Positions 23,739 through 36,154 of a stretch of DNA of 64,000 nucleotides are shown here, one piece after another. The stretch covers positions 9,204,593 to 9,268,592 of the forward strand of contig NW_020312968.1 in assembly GCF_003265705.1 (NCBI RefSeq), in the 5' to 3' direction. The notes beneath the pieces were generated by a model. That model worked only from the letters and a program-made list of their open reading frames with translations. It was not told where the DNA came from and made no database searches. Position 1 is the stretch's first letter; each line of letters starts with the position of its first letter. The position numbers were made by a program, and so were the translations under genes. The DNA comes from Callorhinus ursinus. Taxonomy: Eukaryota > Chordata > Mammalia > Carnivora > Otariidae.

Positions 23739-24214
23739 CTAGAAATTAACCTCGAGGAAGCTAGTGGGCAAGAAGTGGAAATAATAGATGAAATGGAGGA
23801 CAATTTGAGTCTGCTTTTACTGCTGATCCAAGCCAAGCCCTTGTTAATTTCCCTAGAAGTTTAGAAGCAGTTCTCTCCTTCCAACAAAAGCACACCTGGA
23901 AACCCAGATATTATAGTCTCTGCTTTTACCACCAAGTGGTCATGGGACCTTGAGCAAGCCATTTAAACCCTTTACATCTTAATTATCCCTTTAGTATCTC
24001 TTCCATAAATACTTATGGACTAGATGGATAGATTAATTAATGAGAAATAGGATTCTTTGATTATCTCTGTGCTTTGATTTCCTTGCCTATACAATTAGGA
24101 AGATACCTACTCATAGGACCTTGGCTAAATGTTAGGAGGGAACAGATAGTAGATAATGCATGTGAAAGTACTTTGAAGGAAATGGAGCACTCTATACATT
24201 TAAGCATGAAAGAC

Positions 24215-24445
24215 AATGTATTATAGTGATTAAAGACACAAGCTCTGCAGTCAGACCAGACATGAGTTTAAAACCCAGTTCTGGTGCTTACTACATAAGG
24301 AAATTTTGGTAAGTTACTTTACCTCTCTGAGCCCCCTTTTAATGGAGATAGCTGCAGGGTCTATCTCAAAGAATGAGAATTAAATGAAATAAGGCATGTA
24401 AAGCCCTTGGCTCAGTGCCAGACACATAATATGTGCTCATTAATG
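24215..24445 (+). mobile_element. MIR SINE
   Basis: Shows 'agctctgcagtcagacc', 'cagttctggtgcttac', 'aagttactttacctctctgagcc' and 'cagtgccagacacataatatg', the full MIR order. Confidence 0.85.
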
Positions 24446-24749
24446 CAAGAAGAAAAAATACAATACTGCAATGATACTAATTAAAGAGTGGAAGAACATG
24501 GTTCTCTTTGCATTTTAATTGAAATATTCAAGCTGCAGGATGGTGAATGGACTGAAAGGGACAAGACTGGAGGCAGAGGAACTAGTTAGGACACTTATAT
24601 TAGCAATTGGAGCTGACACAGTGACCTTGCTCATGCTCCAGTCTCAACTATCCACCTGCTATCTGGCATTTGCTCTTCTTCTTACTTTCACTGCCTTAAT
24701 GAATGACCCCATTAACGCCAGGTGCCTAAACCAGAAGCCTGGGAATCAA

Positions 24750-24877
24750 CCTCGAGTCTTCTCTACCCTTATATCTAATCAGTTACCAAGTAGGTATCTA
24801 TTCTTCTCTCTTACCTTGAGTCTTCTCTACCCTTGTAACTGATCAGCTACCAAGTAGATGTCTATTCTTCCCTCTTA
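24750..24877. repeat. 64-bp tandem duplication
   Basis: 24750-24813 and 24814-24877 are two copies with about nine differences, abutting exactly. Confidence 0.85.
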
Positions 24878-25269
24878 ATATATCTAAAACATGAAACCTT
24901 CTTTTCCTCCACACCACCATCACTAAAGATCAGGACCTTATTATGTCTTGCCTTGATTAGTTCAACAGCCTTCTGACTATAATTTCAGTCACCTACCAAC
25001 CTGCCTTCTGCCTTCTAAACACAAATCTGATTGTTTCTATCCCATACTTGAAAACCATTCACTCTTGCCTTCATGATAAAGTCCAAAATCCTCAACATAG
25101 CTTTTAAGCCCTGACTGTTTTGTACCAAACATCTCTCTCCAACTTTAGCTGCTATCACTGAAAACTTGTATTCTGTGAACCAGGCATGCCCATCACAGTG
25201 CCATTAGACCTCCCTTCTCTCTTGTCTTTCTCTACTACTTCATTTTCTCACTTCTTCATTTCTAGAACA

Positions 25270-25505
25270 TATTGATTTTGGGAGGCATAGCAACCCTCTT
25301 GACACTATAAGGATGAAAGTTACTAGCAAAATTTACAGAGAAAAGAGACAAAAAGACCCTGCATCATTGATGACATCATGTGGGTACCATACCAGTCTTA
25401 ACCCCCTTATATTTCATAACAGCTGACCAAATTCCTTGATTATTCAAGTTGCTATTAGTTAGGTTTTCTGTTACTTTTAGCCTAGTGTATTCCTTACTGA
25501 TAGGT
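25270..25505 (+). mobile_element. Possible MaLR-type LTR remnant
   Basis: Contains 'gatgacatcatgtgggtaccataccagtc' in pieces and a 'gttaggttttctgttacttttagcc' end that resemble MLT1-class LTRs. The match is weak. Confidence 0.35.
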
Positions 25506-25524
25506 GAGTATTGACTGGTTATTT

Positions 25525-25645
25525 TTCTGTCTCATGTATTAGACCATGAGCTACTTCAGGAATGGGGTGTCTTTTATCTCTACATCCTGAATACTTAATT
25601 GTTCCTAATTCATAGTAGGCACTCATTATGTTGAAAGAATGAATT
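25525..25645 (+). mobile_element. L2 3' end
   Basis: Has 'agaccatgagctacttcagg', 'catagtaggcactcattatgttgaaagaatgaat' features of the L2 3' UTR. Upstream, 24900-25260 may be further L2-class DNA (weak). Confidence 0.65.
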
Positions 25646-26192
25646 CAGATATGGGGGACAAATATAATTTCCTCAGGCCTAATAATTTTTGCAAGCCATT
25701 TGGATGAGCAATATGAGGCTTATATGGGGTAATAATTTAACTGTGTAAGTGCCAAATATAGAATCAAATTAAATACAAATAGAAGCAAAGATTTCTGTAA
25801 TGCTGTAAAGTTCTTGTTCCTGTGAAACCCTTCTATAGCTAAAAGATGCATGGTATAGTACTATCCACTGAGACCCACTGAAGACTTTAAGTAATTATAG
25901 CATTATGACAGCCACATAACCTTCCAACATCATGAAGAGTAATACTAGTAATACAGGCTAATCATTAATGTACAAGGAACAAAAGGAAATGTCAGGATCA
26001 AATAAAAATTCCATAATATTGACATTTTGAAAATCTTTGCCACTCACTTGTTTATTAGCTCATGAGTCTTGAAAGTTTGCACTGCTTCTATCCCCAGTGG
26101 ATTAGCAAGGACAAAAATTCATCCATAAGCTGAATAATGGTAGAAGCAGCCATATAATCACAGTAGTTACAGACGTGAAGGTTGTTTCAAAT

Positions 26193-26703
26193 ACCTATTG
26201 CTTCAGTGTAAAAGTTACTGGCTTAAAATAGCAATCACTTTATTATCTTTGATTATTCTGTGGGATAACTGGGTTCAACTGGGTGGTTTTTTGCTTTGTG
26301 TGATGTCAATTAGAGCTATAGTCATCTAGGTACTTGACTCTCGATTGGAATAACCAAGATAGCTCATGGCTGGCAGGTGGTTTTGTCTGTCATCTGGGAG
26401 CTCAGTTGGAACTGTTAAACACAATGCCTTGGCTCTCCTCCATGTGCCTCGAGCTTCTTACAGCATGTTGGCTAGAGTCCAAGAATCAGAAGGTAGAAAC
26501 TACCAGTCTCATAAGGTCTGCACTCAGACGTCCCAGAGCATCACTTCTGCCACCTTCTATTGATCAAAGTGAGTCACAAGGCCAGCCCAGATTTATAAGA
26601 CAAGTAAATAACCTCTGCCGGTTGATGGGAGCTATGGCATGCATGTGCAGAGAAGGAAGGAATTGTTGATGACTACTTCCGGAGGCTAGAGACCAAATAA
26701 GTA
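26193..26703 (-). mobile_element. MaLR LTR (same class as 15.2 kb), antisense
   Basis: Shares with the 15.2-kb copy 'tggcttaaaat..ttattatctt', 'cacttctgccaccttctattgatcaaa' and a 'cggaggctagagacca' end. Diverged. Confidence 0.5.
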
Positions 26704-26926
26704 AGTCGAATAAGGCTATCTTCAGAATTTTACCTTGAGGGCCTCACTGAGCATACCTGAATACGCAAATAAACCTGATTGTCAGATTGTAACTTGAATG
26801 GCTAGTCTAATGAAGTTAGATTCTATAAAGACTTACAGGGGTGGTCTGAGTCAGCCATCAATCCACTGTGATGCCAAACCTTTAGATCTAACAAGCACTA
26901 TACCAAGTGCTTTCACATAAATTTTC

Positions 26927-27189
26927 GTTTTTTTTAAATTTTTTTATGTTATGTTAATCACCATACATTACATCATTAGTTTTTGATGTAGTGTTCCATG
27001 ATTCATTGTTTGCGTATAACACCCAGCGCTCCATGCAGTACGTGCCCTCTTTAATACCCATCACCAGGTTAACCCATCCCCCCACCCCCTCCCCTCTAGA
27101 ACCCTCAGTTTGTTTCTCAGAGTCCATAGTCTCTCATAGTTTGTCTCCCCCTCCGATTCCCCCCCCTTCATTTTTCCCTTCCTGCTATC

Positions 27190-27220
<31 letters not shown>

Positions 27221-27278
27221 CATATAATGTATTATTTGTTTCAAAGGTACAGGTCTGTCATTCAACAGTTTTACACAA
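26927..27278 (-). mobile_element. L1 3' UTR copy, antisense, with 15-bp TSD
   Basis: Same young L1 3' UTR in reverse, with an internal poly(T) run at about 27195-27219. ttcacataaattttc flanks it at 26912-26926 and 27279-27293. Confidence 0.88.
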
Positions 27279-27849
27279 TTCACATAAATTTTCTTATCTA
27301 ATTATTTGAATTATTCTGCAAGGATAGCAATAAAATAGGTTATTGTCACCCACCATTAAAACACTCCTGTGTCAAGCCAAGTCAAGACCTGAGCCATACC
27401 CTCAAATATTAACAAATGGAAAAGTGTCCCACCTACTTAGCTGTTTGGTTTCAACGTGCATCAGCTAAGGGAGGATACCCTAAGTACAGGAATTACGCAA
27501 AGAGCAATAGGATTTAGGTTGACTCTAAAATCATTTCAGCAAATTTGGCCAACTGGAAACATCATCATCACTCAATACCAGCTAAGCCACCCATTCCAGG
27601 GAGCTCAGGTGGGTGATACAAGCTCACACAGGGTTCCTGCCTCACAGGGGAAAAGTACCAAGCCAAGACCAAGGTATATCTTAGGAAGCAGTAGTCACGT
27701 TATCTGAAAAATGGAAAATTTGAGTTCAGAAATTTCTAGAGAAGAACCAGTACCTCCCTTAATGGCTTGGTGCTCAAGTCCTGACCTGCCTAAATGCAGC
27801 CTTTAACATCTCCATGTTCAGAGTTCTCTCAGTTAGCCTAGTATTCAGA

Positions 27850-28110
27850 GAGGCAGCACAGAAGAGTGGCTAAGACCAGTAGCCTTGGCTTTAGACAATC
27901 TCAGTCCAAATCCTGGCTCATCACTTACCTGCTCTGAGAGTTTGAACATGTTACTTGACTTCTCTGTGCTTTTGTTTTTCCCACCACAGAATGTAGATAA
28001 TGTAGATGGAACAAAGTCACAGAGTTTTGTCAGAAGTAAATGAGTTAGCACCTTTGGAAGGTGCCTGGCACATAATATAGGCCATATAAATATTTGCTAT
28101 TATTAGTATT
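27850..28110 (+). mobile_element. MIR SINE
   Basis: Has 'agtccaaatcctggctcatcacttac', 'gttacttgacttctctgtgc' and 'aggtgcctggcacataatatagg'. Confidence 0.8.
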
Positions 28111-29000
28111 AAAGTTATGTTACAGAAACCCAACCCAAACTCAATTAAGAAAAAAAAAGAAGGAAAATACCAGCACATATAAAAGGAATACCATCAGAAC
28201 TGTCTTTTTCCACACCTCTGCTTAGTTTCATTTATAGATAAATGCTCCCCCAGCAGAAAGATGCCCTCTGTAACTTGCCACCTGAAAAATTTTAGGACAT
28301 CTTGTCCCAAACTTCAATTACTATCCTAGAATGCTTTCTGAGTGGCTTGGCCTGGGTCCTGTGGCCCACATGTGGACTCGTGGGACATGGGAGTAAGGAG
28401 GAAAATCAGCCCATTAGCATATGGCCTAGCCACCCTACACTGAATGGGAAGCAAAAGGTCCTACAATGAATAAGATGGGGAATCAAGAATGGGATTCCGG
28501 TCTGTCTCACTCCTGTTCCATGGTCTCTTCTCCGTATCACTCTCCACTTCACATTTTCTTTGTTGTTATCCTCATCACCATCATCATAGGGTTTTTCTTT
28601 TTTTTTTTTTACTTTTTTCCCTCTGGAAAAATGTTCAGTATCTGGGTGATATCTTAGCAAGAGACAAGCCACCACATAAATGCCTGAGCAGAGAAGAAAG
28701 CAAATACCTTGCACTGCACTTTGAGAAAAGGAAAAAACAAAAACAAAAAAAAACCCTCTTACTATTCATATTCAGTCCCTTTCCTCTGAAGAGTGCCAAA
28801 GGTTTTACAGATGCTAAATGCCCCAGTGAGAGAAATAAATTGAAAGAGTTTAAGCTGCGGCCTGAGCTCCCTATGGCTACTGTGAAGTAATCACTCCACA
28901 CACATATGGATAAGTGCTCTACGCCAACAATGAAAACTTAACTGCCTGAACTATTTTTTGGCCTCATTTAACTTGTCCATTTATGTGACTACAGATGCCT
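28111..29000. other. CFAP95 intron, no gene recognised
   Basis: A- and T-rich tracts at 28147-28160, 28590-28610 and 28735-28755. Open frames here are low-complexity. Confidence 0.45.
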
Positions 29001-29195
29001 TTCTCCTTAGAACTATAACATTTTAGAGCAGGAAAGGACTTTACAGATCATTTGGTTCAGTACCCTCATTTTGCAGATGGAAACTGGAACCCAGAGAGGC
29101 TTATTAGCCAGCACAAGGTCACATAGCAGGTTCAGTGCAGGTCCAGAAGTAGAACTCATGTCTCCTATTTTCTCATACCATGCCTTTTCTGAAAA
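29001..29195 (+). mobile_element. Ancient LINE/SINE-class remnant
   Basis: 'gagcaggaaaggactttacagatcat', 'cattttgcagatggaaactgg' and 'aaggtcacatagcaggttc' match a widespread ancient mammalian repeat. Family uncertain. Confidence 0.45.
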
Positions 29196-30372
29196 ACCAC
29201 ACTAAGTCCAAATAGCTACCCCGTGGTCCAAAACACTATTAATTTCTTTCTTCTCCAGTCATGTGAATCACATAAGCGTTTGGATGACTTCTGGAAACAA
29301 GAAACACTTATTATAAAATTTTGACAGTATACACTCAACACTACCACTGGGAGACAATGAAATTTGGTCAAAATGACAAGACAATAGTTACGGCTGTCCT
29401 TGTAAGAGGTCTACTTTTCATACTTCTCCATCATCCGGCTGGTAATCAGTACTTCTTGGCTGCCCTCAAACTGACACAGGCCCCCATGGGCATGCTTCTG
29501 ACCCAGCTCATATTCTATGCCAGAGTTGGCTTTTCCCTGTAAAGAGAAACTAGTTTTTCTTATGAGCCATTATCCCAGGACCATGCATGGTTACATGTGC
29601 ATATTTAAATAAGGGCTTCTGAGAAATAAGGTCTTAAAATTGTATTTATACTAAATCTCATTTACAAAATTGGATCTGCTTGATATAGCTTTTGTAGTTG
29701 TTTGTTTTGTTTGTTTGTTCTGTTGTTTTGGTTTCTGGTTGGTTGGTTGGTTGGTTAATGGTCACAGATGCAGTCCAAATATTATACATGGAAAATCTTA
29801 CTTCTTAGAATGAATCAGCTACAACTGTCTATTCCTACAGGCAATCATAAAATGATTTTGTAAGAGACAATCATGTATCTAAGGGTCTTCTGATAATCAG
29901 TGAATTTGCTTTCCATAAAGAGCTTCCAAATTAAGTGAAAGTTGCTTCAGAATTCTCGAGAACAAGATAGAAGGGCAAAGAAAGCCTCTTAACTTACTAA
30001 TTAGATTCATGTTCTTATCCACATTTCCTATGTGCCTTAAAAGAAATGTGTCTCTCATTACGTTTCTGTGCCTCTAATGACTCTATCCATGTAGTAAAAG
30101 GAATATATGTCAGAAATGCCCTACACATGCAACTGTCCCCATCTGAGACCAGAAGAACACTGTTGATGGCTGAGGTCTTTGGGCCTCCCTCTCACCCCTT
30201 CCACCCCTGGTCACTGTTAATTCCTTGGAACGAAATATAACCAACTCTCAAGAGAAACAATAACTCTAGTTCTAGAGAAGCTCAATCATATAAATCTCAT
30301 TTTTAAAGTTAAGTCATTGATATCACTTTTAGTCTCAACCTTACTCTTCCCTATATCACAATTTTTAAAAAT
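29196..30372. other. CFAP95 intron; simple repeats only
   Basis: (TTTG)n and (GGTT)n tracts occur at about 29700-29756. Otherwise nothing was recognised. Confidence 0.45.
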
Positions 30373-30383
30373 TTATCTCAGTC

Positions 30384-30551
30384 GGGGTTCCTGGGTAGCT
30401 CAGTCTGTTAAGTGTCTGACTCTGGATTTTGGCTCAGGTCATTATCTCAGGGTCATGCTGGGCATGGAGCCTGTTTTGGATTCTCTCTCTCCCTCTGTCC
30501 GTCCCACCCCACTTGCACTCTTTCTCTTTCGTTCTCTAAAAGAAAAAAAAA
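30384..30551 (+). mobile_element. Can-SINE, sense, 11-bp TSD
   Basis: SINEC head 'tcctgggtagctcagtctgttaag' and an A-rich tail, with ttatctcagtc at 30373-30383 and 30552-30562. Confidence 0.9.
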
Positions 30552-31388
30552 TTATCTCAGTCTGTGACTTATATGGAAGGAATTATCCACAAAGTCCTTT
30601 TCTCTAGTTAAGGTCAGGAGTGACAAGTGGTCTCCAAACACTCTAGCTCTAATTTTCAGTATGTTCCAGAGATGTATGCTGCCAGTTTAAGGAGGAAAAG
30701 GATGTGTCTTCTTCACATTGGCCCAAAATAAAATGGGTTGGCAATCAGTTGAGTTGTGAGAAAAGAAACAGACTATCAAACGCCATCACAATATAAAGGA
30801 TGTTATCTAAAAATTAAGATAAATGCATCTGACTAATGTCTCTTTAATAACAAAGCTATTCCTATATTCTGATTTTTTTTGTTGTTAAGAGGTAACTAGA
30901 AGTTTAAATTTACATTATGATTACAGCCTTTCTTTTATAAGTTGAAGCACATTACTTTGGTCCATTGAGCAAACTCATTCTTATTCGTTGCCTTTTAAAG
31001 TTGACATTTAACTTCCACAGCTGTACAGTTGGCAAGGAGCAAAAGAATATTTAATATTAAAGAGAGAAGATTCTAAAACATCACAGCATTCTATGGTATG
31101 GAACACACTGTAATTAGTATACATTAACTGAAAAAAGAAATTACATATGGAATTAGTGAAGGAAAAGGTGCTCATGTATTTATTTCCTTGCTAATATGCA
31201 ATCAAATAAGACAAATAATTCAGCAATTCAAACTAATAAAGGACTGATTTTCTAAAAGATTATGTCTTCTAGTGCATTCACCAGAATAGAACTCAGAACA
31301 ACTTTTGGTTCTACAGGTCTTGAAGCCCTAAATCAAATAAGCTAGGAAACAGCAATATACCTCTCTTTCATTAGAATTTTGTATTCCA

Positions 31389-31560
31389 GGGCACCTGGGT
31401 GGCTCAGTCGGTTAAGCATCTACCCTTGGCTCAGGTCATGATCCCAGAATCCTGGGATCCAGTCCTGCATTGGGCTCCCTGCTCATCTCTGCCTTTCCCC
31501 CTCTGCTTGTTCTCTCTCTTTTGCAAAAATAAATAAAAATACTAAAAAAAAAAAAAAAAA
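31389..31560 (+). mobile_element. Can-SINE, sense, 16-bp imperfect TSD
   Basis: SINEC head 'gcacctgggtggctcagtcgg' and poly(A). agaattttgtattcca (31373-31388) and agaattttctgttcca (31561-31576) differ at two positions. Confidence 0.92.
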
Positions 31561-31579
31561 AGAATTTTCTGTTCCACAT

Positions 31580-31870
31580 CAGAAATAATCATTCATTCAA
31601 GAAACAGTTACTGTGCAATGGCTTCAGGCACTGGAGATAGAGCTGTAACAGTTTTGCCCTTTAGAGCATTGAGTTTAGCAAGAAAGATAAACAGGAATGC
31701 AAGTAATTGCAACCAAGATGAATAGTGTTAGGATGAAAGAAGCACACAGTGTCATGGACACCCACAAGGGCCCTACCAAGTCATGGGGGCTAGGAGTGAC
31801 AGTAGGAAAGGAAGGTTCTCTGGAGGAGGTGACATTTCAGATGAGACTTGACAACTTCACAGGTAAGATT
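31580..31870 (+). mobile_element. Ancient LINE-class remnant
   Basis: 'aggcactggagatagagctgtaac' and 'ctggaggaggtgacatttcagatgag' resemble an old mammalian repeat found again near 43.9 kb and 49.6 kb. Confidence 0.4.
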
Positions 31871-32369
31871 ACAGGTACACATTGCATTTTGCTTCTTCAA
31901 AAAGCTCCACTAAAACCATATTACAGAGGCTTTAAAAAATAAACCTATAAGAATAAGGAGAACATGAAAAGGGTAACTGCTCCTCCTCTCTTCCAACAGG
32001 AAGCTAGAAATGTACTCACTAGAAAGGGTAAAAGAGAAAGTCATCGATCAACAACATGGTTCAGTGACCATACATAATGGAAAGATTAATATTGATGTCC
32101 CAGCAAAATCTCCTGCTCACTCCAAGAACACAGGCACCAGCCCTTCACCTGTCAGATGGTCAAGTAAGTGTGCTTCCTCAAGGGGAATGTGACCAGCCCA
32201 GGAGGAAAGACTACTGACACCAGGGCTTCTGGGGGGGCGGGGACAACAGACCCACCTAGATCCCTCCAGTAAAGCTCCAAGGCAGTTAGCTTCACTCTCA
32301 GTCTCTTAATCAGGAAAAGAAAAGCAAGGGTTGATTATCAGATATCTCAAGAAAGCCTCTAGTATGGAA

Positions 32370-32775
32370 GATAGATACCATACACTAAAAAAACCAAACA
32401 GAACAAAAAAGCATTTTGGAGGAAATAGAGAAAAAATTTAAGAAAAACAATCATTAACATCCCTAGACAGATATTACAGTTATGAAATTTAAAAAGGATC
32501 TTATAAAAACAGAAGAATTCAAAAAAACAAAAAACAAAAGAACTCAACAGTAGGGTTGAAGAAAGAGAGAGTAGATACTAAAGGCAAAAATAAAACAGAA
32601 AGACAAGAAAATTAGAGGACCAGACCAAGCAATTCAACATCCAAATAAAGGATTTCCAAAAAGAAAGAACACAGAAAATGGAAGGTATAAATCATCAATG
32701 AAGTAAATGAAGAACACTTCCCTGAATTGATAAGATAGGAGTTTCTAGACTCCTGAGTGTCTGGCCCAACTGACT
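32370..32775 (+). mobile_element. Old L1M ORF1-region fragment
   Basis: 'aaattagaggaccagaccaag', 'caacatccaaataa', 'ccaaaaagaaagaacacagaaaatgg' and 'gaacacttccctgaattg' match the ORF1 3' part of L1M elements. The frame is destroyed. Confidence 0.7.
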
Positions 32776-32777
32776 TG

Positions 32778-32985
32778 CACAGCACTTATCATGTACACAT
32801 CGATTACTGTTTTAACTATCTTATGTATATAAACTTGCTTAATCGTCATGGCAACCCCGGAACACGGATGCCTTTATAATTATCATTTTACAAATGAAGA
32901 AACTGAGGTACAAAATGGCTAGGCAACTTGCCCAAGATCACACAGCTGGTAAGAGGCAGTGCCAGGATCTGAAGGCAGGTAACAT
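32778..32985 (+). mobile_element. L2 fragment
   Basis: 'agcacttatcatgtac', 'cattttacaaatgaagaaactgagg' and 'cttgcccaagatcacacagctgg' are typical L2 3' sequence. Confidence 0.78.
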
Positions 32986-35069
32986 AGCCCCGGGACCCGT
33001 GACATGATACTACCATGCAGGAGGCAGCACCATTGTAAAATTTCAGAATACACTGCCGACAGTTCTATATGATCTTTTAAAACCAGGGGTAGCTATTCTT
33101 CCCACAGTGCACACAGGGCCTCATCCTCGACCAAGAGCCCAAGGGGAACCCCATGCAGACTCCCATTCCGACCTCCACACACAACTTTCTTCCCTCCGAT
33201 ACCCTGTCCTACAAATTTGAGTCACATCAGAAGCTCTAAATTCCTATTCCTGCTTCCCAGCTCAACAAGAATACTGCTTTACCCTTGGGCTCACCTCCCT
33301 GCACAAAGCCAAGAGAAGTATCCTCACAGAGTAAGTCAGGGGAGAATGAAATGCTCCCCTCTCATCTCAAGGAGCACAGTTGCTACCACCCAGTTGCTAC
33401 CCAATACTTGACAACAGTTGCCTACTACGTTTTGCCCAGTTCTATAATTATGCATGCCAAGATAGTAAGTCTGAAACCAGTCCTTGTGTGCCTGAAGATA
33501 TCTTTACTTGATCCTCCCATTTCAATAGTTCTAGGCTCAAAATTCTTTTCTATGAACACTTCAGTGTTATATTCTTGCAATCCAGTGTTGCTGTTGGAAA
33601 GTGAACATCAACTTGATTTTTATTATTTTCCCTATTTTTGCAACTCTTTCCTTTATTTCCCCAAATAATACAGCTTTAAATTCCTGTTCCATTTGTTCCA
33701 TCAGGTCTGCTTCTTCTGGTATAGGTAGGTTGCCTATGTCCTGTCATTCTTCATGATACTTTTATTCTTTAGATGTGTCATGATATTTTTCAACTGGGAC
33801 TTCATCAGTAGTATTCCTGAGACCATCGGTTGCCTCTGCTTTGATGACTACAAAGGTGGCCCATTGAAAAGAGAGGGTCAGCTGGTGTCTTCGCTGTGAG
33901 GGAGGGAGATCGAGTTAAGCGCCTCTACCGCAGGTCTCTGGGCTTAACTGCGCTTGTTTTCGTTGGCATTTCTTTCTCCTGTAGATGCACCACCTAGTTC
34001 CTCTGTATCCAAGACTGCTTTCTTGAACTGGAGTTGGGGGAGACAACTCCAGGCCCCACTGGCCATTGGAGCTGGCATTACAGATTTCAACACTAAGATC
34101 AGAGTTTCAGGGAGGTAGACTGTTGGTATCAAATCATCTATTAGGTAGGGCCCTGGTGTTTCATTTTCTGTCCTGGACTGAAAACAGCAGGCAAAGTCAT
34201 TATAGAAAATCCAACTTTGAGCATATACTCCATGTTTGCAAACACAATAGACAAGACTCATTCAGCTCCTGTCTAAGCCTGCCTGACTGAGATCACAGCT
34301 CCCACCCTGGACTGGCCCAAGATTCCATCTAGAGACTTCCACCTTTGTCTTCTCTCTTCTCCCCTTTCCCATCTCCAGCCCTCTCCTCCACTAGCCCATC
34401 ATTTTCTTTAGAGTTTCTCAAAATTTTGATACAGTTTTTAAGTCTACCTCTGGATTCGTTCTGCCTTTCCATGTCTTTGCTGGAATTTCCAGATTTCAGT
34501 GCCAGTGGAATGTTTTTTGCTCATCACTTTCATGGAAGCCAGAAGTCCACCCTCCTCAGGGATCACTCTGGGGATACTCCCTGTGGACCTTCCAGCCCAA
34601 TTAGGTATGCTACAGCAGGCTGTGGGAGACATAGGCCAGGCTAGCCTCACAGGAGGAATCAATGTTAGGACCTGCACTGTTAGAACATCTGGCCAGAATT
34701 ACCAGTGACTGTGAGATGGGGTGGGGCATTTTCATTTAAGACACTTCCCACCCTGACCCCAGGCAAACTGCAAAGTAGCTTAGTTCTAATGCCAGACATT
34801 TCTCAAAGGAAGCAAAACATCCAAATTTCTGGGAATGATGCATGCATCTATATCCTACATAGTGCACAACCCGATACTTAGAATTTTATCATGCTTGTAA
34901 GTACCTATATTTCCATATCACTTATCTATATATCATTACAGAAATTAGGAAAGTTTGTCTTCTTTAGAAAGATGAGTGGAAGACAAATTTCTTTTGTATG
35001 GTAAAAGTCATGCTGCTCCAAAATAAATACATTTCTTTTATCAGTAAAAAATAGCAGTTTCCTGCTCTA
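32986..35069. other. CFAP95 intron, unrecognised
   Basis: No exon or securely named repeat. 33540-34500 has the look of old antisense repeat DNA, but I cannot place it. Confidence 0.4.
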
Positions 35070-35703
35070 CAGTCAACTCTCATTATTCATAGTAATGTTC
35101 TATAAAGTTGCTGCAAACACTGAATTAGCAAATACTGAACCATTGCTCTTAGGGGAAACAGGAGATTAGGTTCCTGAGAGCCTCTGCCCACAACATTTTC
35201 ATCAAACAATCAGTACATCATATGGTTTTATGCATGCTTCTGTTTAAAGACATTTTAATATATATTGTTATTCATTAACAATGAACATAGCCAACAGCAT
35301 TATAACTCATGCCTGAAGTAAGCTTATCTAACGTATTTTCTCCATAAGTCACATCACAGTCTTCTTGTGCTTGGGACATTAGACAGTGCTTTAACATTAT
35401 ACTCACGAGCCATTTCAAACAGCAAAATCATCAACAAAAAGCACCCAAAAGAATGCAAAAATCATGGCACTAAATAGACCATGAAAATGACACTCGTGTA
35501 CAGTATGAGAGCTGAAATGAGAAGGCAGAGCCGTGCTTTGTTCCACCTCAGCTGGAACTGTGCACATCGGGTGGCTCAAATTTTTCACCACTCTATGCGT
35601 ATCCATGAATGACTCACCCTAAATACTGATTGGGGGGTAACAAATAAATTTTAGCAAGTAGGAGAATTTGCAAATATGGAATCTTGAATAATGAGGATTG
35701 ATG
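35070..35703. mobile_element. Tigger1-type non-autonomous DNA transposon
   Basis: Inverted ends are visible: 'cagtcaactctcattattca' at the left and 'gaataatgaggattgatga' at the right, between TA dinucleotides. The interior follows Tigger1 from both ends (for example 'aagcttatctaacgtattttctcc', 'acagtatgagagctgaaatgagaaggcag') with the transposase core deleted. Confidence 0.8.
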
Positions 35704-35845
35704 ATATTATTGGTGCTTGTATAATTATGGGGAAAAAACCTTTTGTTAAAAGAAAGGAGTCTGTAAAATGCCTTGTAAAGGGTATTTTGTTGACCTTGGT
35801 ATACCCCTCACCCTCTCACCTCCACAAACAAACCTTGATTAACTA

Positions 35846-36049
<204 letters not shown>

Positions 36050-36154
36050 TTATCCTTTTTTTTATTTTTCATTTTTTATTTTAATACCAGTGTAGTTAAC
36101 ATACAGTGTTATATCAGTTTCAGGTGTACAATAGTGACTCAGCAGTTCCGTACA
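36050..36154 (-). mobile_element. L1 3' end, antisense, fused to the COX1 fragment
   Basis: A T-rich tail (36050-36090) is followed by 'gtagttaacatacagtgtta' and 'caggtgtacaatagtgact', the reversed L1 3' UTR also present at 23.4 and 39.7 kb. It ends at 'ttccgtaca', where mitochondrial homology begins with almost no spacer. Confidence 0.75.
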
